Part shown: piece after piece, positions 1 through 6,532 of the stretch
Numbering within the stretch: position 1 is the stretch's first letter
Layout of the letters: each line of letters opens with the position of its first letter
DNA from: Tatlockia sp.
Lineage (GTDB): Bacteria > Cyanobacteriota > Cyanobacteriia > Cyanobacteriales > Chroococcidiopsidaceae
Direction: 5' to 3'
Length of the DNA stretch: 7,687 nucleotides
Assembly (NCBI GenBank): GCA_013698215.1
Contig: JACCVJ010000513.1
Span: 1 to 7,687 of the forward strand
The notes under the pieces: model-generated
What the model was told of the DNA's origin: nothing
What the model saw: only the letters and a program-made list of their open reading frames with translations
Databases searched by the model: none
Position numbers and translations under genes: made by a program

Positions 1-620
1 CCAACGCCCAAGCCTTAATTACGACCGCTACAGCAGGTAAAATTTATCGCAGTAATGGCTTGCAAGCAATTCAAAGTATGCAAATGCAAGTAAACGCGGG
101 TGCTTGCTTAGAATGGTTGCCTCAAGAAACGATTGTATTTAATGGAGCAACTTATCGCCAACAATTGCAAGTAGAATTAGCACCGGGCGCTAAATGGTTA
201 GGTTGGGAAATTACCCGCTTTGGGCGCACAGCTAGGGGGGAGAGGTTTTTAACTGGCGATTGGAAATCTCATACAGAAGTTTGGCAGCAAGGTTTACCAT
301 TGTGGATAGACAGGCAATGGCTACCCGCCGGAAAAAATATTATTGATAGTCCTCATGGTTTAGCAGGATTACCAATTGTGGGTAGTTTAGCTTGGATTGG
401 GCAAGCCGTAGAGCCAGAAATAGTCGAAAAAGCAAGAGTTTTGTTTCCCAAGCATAGTAATAGCCAAGCAGGGGTAACTTGCTTACCGATGGGCTTATTG
501 TGTCGTTATCGTGGCTCAAGGGTAACAGAAGTGCGAAACTGGTTTACGGAAGTTTGGCAGTTATTGCGATCGTCCTATTTAAACCGATCTATTTGTCTGC
601 CTAGAGTTTGGCAACTATAA
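1..620 (+). CDS. ureD: Urease accessory protein UreD, 3' part (5' end outside window)
   Basis: UreD is a scaffold chaperone that binds apo-urease and, with UreF and UreG, helps deliver nickel to the active site in the cytoplasm. The frame is open from position 3 to the TAA at 618-620, giving 205 visible residues. Family full length is roughly 270-300, so about 70-90 N-terminal residues are missing. Family motifs seen in order are ALITTATAGKIYRS near the window start, then CLEWLPQETIVF, a GWEITRFGRTARGERF block, and the C-terminal RVWQL. A TTG at 60 could be mistaken for the start, but the in-frame sequence upstream of it is already UreD-like, so the gene simply runs in from the left. ureA follows after 7 bp on the same strand, so the two are almost certainly co-transcribed. 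No frameshift or internal stop is seen. The family call is firm; only the true start is unknown. Confidence 0.95.
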   Translation, partial: NAQALITTATAGKIYRSNGLQAIQSMQMQVNAGACLEWLPQETIVFNGATYRQQLQVELAPGAKWLGWEITRFGRTARGERFLTGDWKSHTEVWQQGLPLWIDRQWLPAGKNIIDSPHGLAGLPIVGSLAWIGQAVEPEIVEKARVLFPKHSNSQAGVTCLPMGLLCRYRGSRVTEVRNWFTEVWQLLRSSYLNRSICLPRVWQL

Positions 621-627
621 AGAAATT

Positions 628-930
628 ATGCACCTTACACCCCAAGAAAAAGACAAATTACTTATTTTTACGGCGGCCTTAGTCGCCGAAAGACGCAAGC
701 AAAGAGGCTTAAAGCTGAATTATCCCGAAACAGTCGCTTATCTTGCCGCCGCCATCTTAGAAGGCGCTAGAGATGGGCGTACAGTAGCAGAATTAATGAG
801 TTATGGCACAACCCTATTAACGCGAGACGAGGTAATGGAAGGAGTGCCAGAAATGATCGCAGACGTACAGGTAGAAGCCACCTTTCCTGATGGAACGAAA
901 TTAGTTACCGTTCATAATCCAATTTTGTAG
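628..930 (+). CDS. ureA: Urease subunit gamma (UreA)
   Basis: UreA is the small structural subunit of urease, which hydrolyses urea to ammonia and carbamate in the cytoplasm. It assembles with beta (UreB) and the nickel-bearing alpha (UreC) subunits and holds no catalytic residues itself. The product is 100 residues, the usual length. It is collinear with the family from MHLTPQEKDKLLIFTAALVA through KLNYPETVAYL, ARDGRTVAELMSYG and the C-terminal ATFPDGTKLVTVHNPI. The ATG at 628 is supported by the conserved MxLTPQEKDKL beginning. Upstream there is only a weak purine run (AAAGA) that overlaps the ureD stop, so translation may be coupled to ureD. No ureB follows: the next gene is convergent and ends 2 bp after the ureA stop. 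UreB and UreC must be encoded elsewhere in the genome. Confidence 0.98.
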   Translation: MHLTPQEKDKLLIFTAALVAERRKQRGLKLNYPETVAYLAAAILEGARDGRTVAELMSYGTTLLTRDEVMEGVPEMIADVQVEATFPDGTKLVTVHNPIL

Positions 931-932
931 CT

Positions 933-2513
933 TCAAACAAAATTATGATTAAGAGCTAAATTTGGTTCGATTAAGCTGCGAGTTTCTTCATCTAGCACTT
1001 TGATTAAACGGTTATAAATTTCCTGTGCTTGTTGGGGAGAATCGCCAATACTGGTTACTCCAAGTTTGCCAAACTCCGAAAGGCAACCCATTAAGTGAAA
1101 AACTGTCCCAGTTTCTGTACCAGAGTCAAAATGCAGCCTGTGAGTAGCGATAATATCCATCAAATCATTGGGTAATAATCCCTTATAGCGCTCTTTTTGG
1201 AGGTTATCAGTTGCCGTGTAATATTTTTCGCGTCCTTGCTGGCTGTAAAATAATCCTGTAGAAAGGTCGTAACGTCCATTTGTTAGCAATTTTAAAGTCA
1301 TAAATGGGTGAGTAGTGCCACCTTTACGCAGATTGATTTCAATTGCCTGAATGTCCCAACTATCTCCATCATTACCAGGCTGACGGACGGCAATAAAGTC
1401 AACTCCAAATCTCTCTAATGCGCCTTTTGCTGCTAGTAGTCTCCCAACTTTCAACCCCAATTCTTGAAGGCGCAAACGGTAAGCAATATCTGCGGGAAAA
1501 CGACAACCTAGATAAATTTGCCCGTCGGGGCCGCCTAAAATTTGGTCATGGGTAGATAATATTTCTACTTCCCCATCGGGAGTTATTCTACCCTGAACGC
1601 TAGGACTTCGCTTTTCTTCGCCTTCGATAAATTCCTCAACTATTGCCCCTATTTCAGGAATCCGCCCCGAAAAATTATCCCAATTTTCCGATTTTCCTTG
1701 AAAGCGCATTTGCTGTAATTGCTGCTTGATTGCTGCTGGCTTTTCGGCGGGATCAGATATATTTTGAATTGGTCTTAAATCAAATAAAGCATTAGCTTCG
1801 CCAGAAATTCCTTCGTTGAGTTTAACTACCAGGCGTTTCAATTGCGGCTTGCGTTCCCATAGTTCGCCAATTGCTGAGACTAATTCCTCTACATTCCACA
1901 GGCTTTCGTTAGTGCCATCTGGGTAAGGAATGCCACTTTGAGCAAAGATTTGTCTGCTACCGCTTTTTGTTCCCCAAATTTGCAAGCTGGGATCGCAACC
2001 ATACAATGGTACGCCGATTTGTACAGATAAATCTCGCTCCCAATTGGAGGAGTTGTAACAAATCATAAAAGACTTTCCGGGGCGTAAAGCTTGACGTAGC
2101 CGCGCCATTAATCGGGGGCGTTCTAAGATTTTTTGGGTTAGGGGTTTGTGGGAAGAATCGTAAGTAGAAAGCAATAATAAGCGATCGCGCGCATGAGAAA
2201 AAGGTATCCCTGGTAATAATTGCAAATAGTAGTCAACGACACTGGGATGCAGGGGTTGAGACGTAATGTAAATTAGCCGCGTGCGTGGATTTTGCAGGCG
2301 AATCAAGGAAAAAAGTAGCCTTTCCTCGTAGTGGTGAACGCCGTCAATTTTTAGTAATTCCCGCCGATCTAAACTCAGGGAAGGAATTACTAAAATATCC
2401 CCATCACTGCGATCTAAGTCCTCTAGGGTGTGCCAAAATTCGCGCAAACTTGCCTGCAACTGGCGAAATTCTAATTCTTGTGCTGATAAAAGAGAACTAT
2501 CTATTATTTGCAT
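933..2513 (-). CDS. PGM1-related ATP-grasp peptide ligase (carboxylate-amine ligase)
   Basis: The 526-residue product resembles the ATP-grasp ligases related to Streptomyces PGM1, which activate a carboxylate as an acyl-phosphate and join it to an amine to form a peptide bond. Residues 1-180 form an N-terminal domain with a VIPSLSLD segment. The ATP-grasp core follows, with GTKSGSR (181-187), a nucleotide-binding KLNEGISGEANA (231-242), EEFIEG (293-298), STHDQILGG (320-328), FGVDF (369-373) and the metal-binding EINLRKGGTTHP (392-403, E392 and N394). The C-terminal region, including HLMGCLSEFGKLG (473-485), fits the PGM1 C-terminal domain. The ATG at 2513 has a purine-rich AGGA about 8 nt upstream and a GAGG closer in. 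The active-site motifs look intact. No peptide precursor, adenylation enzyme or exporter is nearby, so the substrates cannot be read from context. The family call is good; the reaction product is unknown. Confidence 0.85.
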   Translation of the reverse strand: MQIIDSSLLSAQELEFRQLQASLREFWHTLEDLDRSDGDILVIPSLSLDRRELLKIDGVHHYEERLLFSLIRLQNPRTRLIYITSQPLHPSVVDYYLQLLPGIPFSHARDRLLLLSTYDSSHKPLTQKILERPRLMARLRQALRPGKSFMICYNSSNWERDLSVQIGVPLYGCDPSLQIWGTKSGSRQIFAQSGIPYPDGTNESLWNVEELVSAIGELWERKPQLKRLVVKLNEGISGEANALFDLRPIQNISDPAEKPAAIKQQLQQMRFQGKSENWDNFSGRIPEIGAIVEEFIEGEEKRSPSVQGRITPDGEVEILSTHDQILGGPDGQIYLGCRFPADIAYRLRLQELGLKVGRLLAAKGALERFGVDFIAVRQPGNDGDSWDIQAIEINLRKGGTTHPFMTLKLLTNGRYDLSTGLFYSQQGREKYYTATDNLQKERYKGLLPNDLMDIIATHRLHFDSGTETGTVFHLMGCLSEFGKLGVTSIGDSPQQAQEIYNRLIKVLDEETRSLIEPNLALNHNFV

Positions 2514-2514
2514 C

Positions 2515-2569
2515 GCCTCAGTCCTGCCACGATCGCCTATGAATGAGATTTTACTGCGGCTACTGAGGC
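2515..2569 (-). promoter_or_regulatory. 8-bp inverted repeat framing the leader of the ligase gene
   Basis: GCCTCAGT at 2515-2522 and ACTGAGGC at 2562-2569 are perfect reverse complements, 39 bases apart. In the ligase sense, the downstream arm ends one base before the ATG and contains the GAGG next to the start. If the whole region is transcribed (for example as read-through from glgC), the pairing would close the ribosome-binding region. If transcription begins at the candidate promoter listed separately, the far arm lies in the promoter spacer and is not in the RNA; the pair would then suggest a DNA operator instead. The repeat is seen directly; any function is inferred. Confidence 0.4.
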
Positions 2570-2575
2570 TTGCAA
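2548..2575 (-). promoter_or_regulatory. Candidate sigma-70-type promoter of the ligase gene
   Basis: Read on the - strand, TTGCAA (2575-2570, 4 of 6 matches to the -35 consensus) is followed after 16 bases by TAAAAT (2553-2548, 5 of 6 matches to the -10 consensus). This would start transcription near 2541 and give a leader of about 28 nt. The spacer contains one arm of the 8-bp inverted repeat. Such matches arise by chance in AT-rich DNA, so this is only a candidate. It agrees with the 102-bp gap after glgC. Confidence 0.35.
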
Positions 2576-2615
2576 CATACCTCTAGAGAACCATTGACGG
2601 AATGTCTTGCTTTAT

Positions 2616-3905
2616 CTAAATAACTGTACCGTCCTTGATTACAGCATTTTTTAGTACCACTACAATCCCACTACGAATGTAGAAACCCTGACTTTCTTTT
2701 TCGGCTTCTTGGACGCGATCTTTATTAATTATCTGTACGTCGCAGCCAATCCGAGCATTTTTGTCAACGATCGCCCGGCGAATGGTGCTATTTGAGCCAA
2801 TTCCTAACGGAACTTGCGTACTTTCATACTGAGATTTCTCCTCAGCAAAGGGTTGATAAAAATCCGCTCCCATAATTAAAGTATCGTCAATGGTACAACC
2901 TTCTTCAATGCGCGATCGCACTCCCAACACTGAATGCTGAATTCGACACCTTTTTAAAATACACCCCTCGCCAATAATTGATTCTGTCACCTGGCAATCT
3001 AGCAGCTTACTAGGGGGCAAATAACGCGAACGAGTGTAAATTGGGGCTTCCTCATCATAAAAGCTAAATGGGGGGTCGGGTTGCTTTGTCAGCGCCATAT
3101 TAGCTTCATAAAATGCCTCAATCGTCCCGATATCTTCCCAATAGCCATTGAACAAGTAAGCTTGAACGTTAAGATCCTTTGCCGCCGCCGGAATAATCTC
3201 TTTACCAAAATCGGTTTGAGTTAAAGAGGATTTTAATAAGTTAATTAAAACTTGTTTTTTGAAGACATAAATCCCCATCGAAGCAATGTAGGGTTGTTGC
3301 TGCGCTTGTTCTTTAGTCAAGCCCAAGATTGTTGTATCAACCTGCATTCGCCGCAACTCGTCACCTTTGGGCTTTTCGCTAAAGTCGATTATGCGTCCAG
3401 CATTGTCAATTTTCATCAACCCAAAGTCGGAAGCCAAACGTTCAGAAATGGGAACAACCGAAAGTGTGATATCTGCCCCAGTTTCGCGGTGGCGTTTCAC
3501 AAATAAGCGATAATCCATGCGATAAAGATGATCTCCTGACAAAATCAGGTATTCGTCAACATCCCACTCCTCTAACAGCCAAATATACTGACGCACTGCA
3601 TCGGCTGTACCTTGAAACCAATTCGGGTTTTCTGGAGTTTGCTGGGCGGCTAACACTTCAACAAAGCCATCGGTAAAGCCCGGAAAAGTATAAGCACGGC
3701 CAATGTGGCGATTGAGGGAAGCGGAATTAAATTGCGTCAGTACATAAATTTTGTAAAGTTCTGAATTGATGCAATTACTAACAGGAATATCGATGAGGCG
3801 ATATTTGCCTGCTAACGGTACGGCGGGCTTGGCGCGTAGCTTGGTGAGGGGGTAAAGCCGAGTGCCTGCACCGCCCCCTAAAATGATCGATAATACTCTT
3901 TTCAT
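2616..3905 (-). CDS. glgC: Glucose-1-phosphate adenylyltransferase (ADP-glucose pyrophosphorylase)
   Basis: GlgC converts glucose-1-phosphate and ATP to ADP-glucose and pyrophosphate, the committed step of cyanobacterial glycogen synthesis. The 429 residues match the usual cyanobacterial length. The N-terminal nucleotidyltransferase domain has the nucleotide-binding GGGAGTRLYPLTKLRAKPAV (10-29), SGDHLYRMDY with D125 as the likely catalytic aspartate (123-132), FSEKP with K178 for the sugar phosphate (175-179) and YWEDIGT (255-261). From about residue 300 a left-handed beta-helix domain follows, with hexapeptide-like turns. The 3-phosphoglycerate activator lysines seen in the Anabaena enzyme fall at the same numbers here: K382 in VDKNARIG and K419 in VVLKNAV. 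Activation by 3-phosphoglycerate and inhibition by phosphate are therefore expected. The ATG at 3905 precedes the conserved MKRVLSIILGGGAGTRL start and has a weak AAGAG 9 nt upstream. Nothing is truncated or unusual. Confidence 0.98.
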   Translation of the reverse strand: MKRVLSIILGGGAGTRLYPLTKLRAKPAVPLAGKYRLIDIPVSNCINSELYKIYVLTQFNSASLNRHIGRAYTFPGFTDGFVEVLAAQQTPENPNWFQGTADAVRQYIWLLEEWDVDEYLILSGDHLYRMDYRLFVKRHRETGADITLSVVPISERLASDFGLMKIDNAGRIIDFSEKPKGDELRRMQVDTTILGLTKEQAQQQPYIASMGIYVFKKQVLINLLKSSLTQTDFGKEIIPAAAKDLNVQAYLFNGYWEDIGTIEAFYEANMALTKQPDPPFSFYDEEAPIYTRSRYLPPSKLLDCQVTESIIGEGCILKRCRIQHSVLGVRSRIEEGCTIDDTLIMGADFYQPFAEEKSQYESTQVPLGIGSNSTIRRAIVDKNARIGCDVQIINKDRVQEAEKESQGFYIRSGIVVVLKNAVIKDGTVI

Positions 3906-3978
3906 AAAAAACTGCTCTTACTGCCAATCAACTCCCAAGTTTAGTTTCTGACTGTGTGGAGCCGTTGGCAAGGGGGGA

Positions 3979-3997
3979 GACAAATTTAGTATTTGTC
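3979..3997 (-). terminator. Hairpin between the HD-phosphohydrolase gene and glgC (weak terminator or operator)
   Basis: GACAAAT (3979-3985) and ATTTGTC (3991-3997) form a perfect 7-bp inverted repeat with a 5-base loop. It starts 14 bases after the TGA of the HD gene on the - strand and about 74 bases before the glgC start. Each arm has only two G-C pairs, and on the - strand a C-rich run follows instead of a T-run, so it is a poor intrinsic terminator. It could instead be an operator or an mRNA 3'-end stabiliser. Its placement is suggestive, its role unproven. I see no convincing promoter in the rest of the 3906-4011 gap. Confidence 0.3.
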
Positions 3998-4011
3998 AGT
4001 AGTGAAGAAAC

Positions 4012-6423
4012 TCAGCTATTGGCGGCTTTGGGGTAGGCAATCCGCTTGTGGTGAAATTGCAACCAAACTTCAACAAAAATTTCGGCAATGCGCGACATTT
4101 GGGCGCGGGTTAATCCAGAATTTATCATTTGATTATCTTGCCAGCGCGATCGCAATATTTTATTAACCATTGCTAAAGCTTCTTCGTAAGTTGCCTCTTT
4201 AAGACTTCGTAACGCCGCTTCGCAAGCATCGGCTAACATCACAATCCCAGTTTCAGGGGATTGAGGAATTGGCCCATCGTAACGAAAATCTCTTTCGTCT
4301 ACGACAATACCTGACGGGTTATCTACGTCAGCGAAGGCTAATTGCTGGGCTTGGTGGTGAAAATAAGCAACTAAAATCGTGCCTTGGTGTTCGGGAATAA
4401 ATGCCCTAACAGCTTTGGGTAAATGGTATTTCCGCGCCATTATTAAGCCTTCGCTGACGTGCTTAATAATAATTTTTGCACTCAACCAGGGATTATTAAT
4501 TTCATCGTGCTTATTTGGGCCGCCCCTTTGATTTTCAATAAATCCTTGGGGATCGTGTAATTTACCAATGTCATGATAAAACGTACCTGCTCTTACTAAC
4601 TCTACGTTAAAACAAAGTTCCTTAGCGGCGGCTTCTGCTAAAGTTGACACGAATAAAGTGTGTTGAAAAGTGCCAGGAGCGTCTGTTGCTAGGCGTTTTA
4701 AGAGCGGTCTATTGGGATTAGCAAGTTCTGCTAAACGAATCGGCGTTACCAGGTCAAATAGATACTCTAAATAAGGGCTTAAGCCGATCGCTATAATACT
4801 CCAAGCTAACCCCGAAAGCCCCACTAATCCAGCTTGTTGCCAAGTCTCATACCGACCAATATTAGTGTGATTAAAAATCAAATCTACGAGCAAAAATGTA
4901 ATTGCTTCGACTAAACCAACTGCAACGCCGAGTAAAGCTAATTCTTCGCGCGATCGCATTTTTCCGGCAAAATTACTAGCAAGTACGCCCCCAACAGCCC
5001 CTGCCAGCAAATACTCTATATTAATTCCTAAGCTTGCGGGTAATAGCACTATTACTAAAGCTGTCACCGTAAACCCCAAGGAGGGAGCGTAAAAACTGCC
5101 TAAAAGCAAGCCTAGGGCGGGTAAACTTGTATAATTAAATCCCAGAGTTGTGATTAAAATTGTACTCAAAGTCAGCAGCATAACTAAAATGCGATCGCGC
5201 TGCTGTAAAGTACAACCTAGTTGTCTTTTGATTAAGACAAAAATCCCCAAAGAACCCGTTACAAAAGTTCCTAGTTGCAGCAAGCTGTACCAGCCAATTT
5301 CTCGCCGACTCAAATCAAAACGATCTAGCAATAAAAAGGCTGCATGGTCGATTTCTTGCCCAGCTTTGACAATAGTTTCACCTTGCTGCACTTCTAATAT
5401 TATGGTGTTGACAGAAGACGCGGCTTGTTCGGCTTGATATTTTGTTTTAGCAACGTCTTCAATCAAGTTTGGCTGCAAAACGTTAATTAGTAGTTCTTTT
5501 GCCCACGATTGAGCAGTTTTTGGTAAGGCGCTATTAACATCAGGGGATTTCAGTTGTACATCTACGGCAGCTTTGATAATATCTGGCGGTAGTCCTGGGG
5601 CAATTCCTTGAGTTAAGATCCGATCTTTGCTGCTATTGATTGCCCTTTGAGTTTTTTTCCATTCCTCCTCTGACAATTCCAGCACTAACTTGTCAATATT
5701 TCTAGGATTAAGGGCAAGTTTAGTTTTTGCTTGGGCGTATTGCTGCCGAATTTGCGTAATTTTATTAATTAATTTAGTAACATTTTCTGGTGAACGCCAA
5801 CTAAGGGCTTGCAATTCTATAATTGCTTCGGCTGTGGGGTTATTTGCTGAGATACTGGGCTTGTTTTTACTAGCTGATTGGGCTTTAAAAGTTGCTACTA
5901 CTAATTTCCACTCTAATTCTGGGCAATTACGCAAATAACGTTGCATGGAAATTGACAAAGTTGATGTTTCGACAAACGGCAAACTCCCAGCTAGCCGCCG
6001 ACTTTCATTACTTGCAAAGAGGATTTGTTGAAGCCCAACTTCAACTTGTTGATTTACGACTTCGTTAATCTTTAATATAGGTGAAGCAACGGTACGGGCG
6101 GCTTTACGTTCGGCTTTTGTTGTTTCAATATCTTCTACACTTATGCTATAAGGTGCGGTAATTGTCTGCGGCGCAATTGTACCTACAGCTAACCTTGGCT
6201 GATTATAGAATCTATGTCCTAAAACTGTAGTAAGTGCGATCGCACCTAAACAAAAAATGGCTATAGAATGATACTTTTCTAAGCCCCGCCATAGTTTCAA
6301 CCCTGATTTAATCACAGAAAACCCATCAGCCATTTTTTTTGTTTTTTGGCTTGCGGATGTTTGGCAAAGTACCTCTTTTTGGCGTTTAGGCTTGGGAAAA
6401 TCAAACAAGCGCAGCTTTTTCAT
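4012..6423 (-). CDS. 7TM-HD membrane phosphohydrolase, probable c-di-AMP phosphodiesterase (PgpH family)
   Basis: The 803-residue product has the PgpH domain order. A basic cytoplasmic N-terminus (1-50) is followed by a first membrane helix (about 52-70). A large extracytoplasmic 7TMR-HDED-like domain comes next (about 75-370), with the characteristic start VGTIAPQTITAPYSI and the QQGETIVKAGQEI segment (346-357). Several membrane helices follow (about 377-555), then a cytoplasmic HD domain (about 575-800). The metal-binding set looks intact: H588 (FQHTLFVS), H617-D618 (YHDIGK), H655 (IIIKHVSEG), H679 (IPEHQGT) and D732 (MLADACEA). Characterised relatives hydrolyse cyclic di-AMP to pApA; that activity is inferred here. 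The ATG at 6423 has no clear Shine-Dalgarno sequence. M31, just after an A8 run, is a possible alternative start. glgC lies downstream after 106 bp. Confidence 0.93.
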   Translation of the reverse strand: MKKLRLFDFPKPKRQKEVLCQTSASQKTKKMADGFSVIKSGLKLWRGLEKYHSIAIFCLGAIALTTVLGHRFYNQPRLAVGTIAPQTITAPYSISVEDIETTKAERKAARTVASPILKINEVVNQQVEVGLQQILFASNESRRLAGSLPFVETSTLSISMQRYLRNCPELEWKLVVATFKAQSASKNKPSISANNPTAEAIIELQALSWRSPENVTKLINKITQIRQQYAQAKTKLALNPRNIDKLVLELSEEEWKKTQRAINSSKDRILTQGIAPGLPPDIIKAAVDVQLKSPDVNSALPKTAQSWAKELLINVLQPNLIEDVAKTKYQAEQAASSVNTIILEVQQGETIVKAGQEIDHAAFLLLDRFDLSRREIGWYSLLQLGTFVTGSLGIFVLIKRQLGCTLQQRDRILVMLLTLSTILITTLGFNYTSLPALGLLLGSFYAPSLGFTVTALVIVLLPASLGINIEYLLAGAVGGVLASNFAGKMRSREELALLGVAVGLVEAITFLLVDLIFNHTNIGRYETWQQAGLVGLSGLAWSIIAIGLSPYLEYLFDLVTPIRLAELANPNRPLLKRLATDAPGTFQHTLFVSTLAEAAAKELCFNVELVRAGTFYHDIGKLHDPQGFIENQRGGPNKHDEINNPWLSAKIIIKHVSEGLIMARKYHLPKAVRAFIPEHQGTILVAYFHHQAQQLAFADVDNPSGIVVDERDFRYDGPIPQSPETGIVMLADACEAALRSLKEATYEEALAMVNKILRSRWQDNQMINSGLTRAQMSRIAEIFVEVWLQFHHKRIAYPKAANS

Positions 6424-6445
6424 TAACTACATCGGCTACAAAGCA

Positions 6446-6474
6446 AATAAAAAAACAATTTTCGGTGCTTTCAA
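6446..6474 (-). promoter_or_regulatory. Candidate promoter of the 7TM-HD phosphohydrolase gene
   Basis: On the - strand, TTGAAA (6474-6469, 5 of 6 matches to the -35 consensus) is followed after 17 bases by TTTATT (6451-6446, 4 of 6 matches to the -10 consensus). Transcription would begin near 6439, leaving a leader of only about 15 nt. That agrees with the absence of a visible ribosome-binding site before the ATG at 6423. The match overlaps a T7 run and could be chance. It sits in the 109-bp gap (6424-6532), in which nothing else is recognisable. Confidence 0.3.
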
Positions 6475-6532
6475 TCTAATTATCTACCTGTTGTGGATTC
6501 TCCCCCAACCAACTTACAACCCTTTAAATTGT

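Noticed and set aside
60..62. TTG as the start of ureD
   Set aside because: The in-frame sequence from position 3 to 59 (ALITTATAGKIYRS) already matches UreD, so the gene begins outside the window.
921..944. AATTTTG / CAAAATT inverted repeat over the ureA-ligase junction as a bidirectional terminator
   Set aside because: The 7-bp stem has one G-C pair and a 10-base loop, and no T-run follows on either side; it is too weak to call.
2285..2542. Open frame of 85 codons on the + strand
   Set aside because: It lies almost wholly opposite the N-terminal part of the ligase gene, shows no family motif and looks like a shadow of that gene.
2581..2588. CTCTAGAG palindrome downstream of glgC
   Set aside because: It is an isolated 8-base palindrome with no loop, no T-run and no second copy in the gap.
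3252..3506. Open frame of 84 codons on the + strand
   Set aside because: It is antisense inside the strongly conserved glgC catalytic domain and has no recognisable features.
3922..3970. TGCCAA / TTGGCA pair upstream of glgC
   Set aside because: Six-base arms 37 bases apart are expected by chance in a gap of this size.
5150..5938. Two + strand open frames (5150-5437 and 5690-5938)
   Set aside because: Both are antisense to the extracytoplasmic and membrane part of the HD protein; their apparent hydrophobic stretches follow from the opposite-strand composition.
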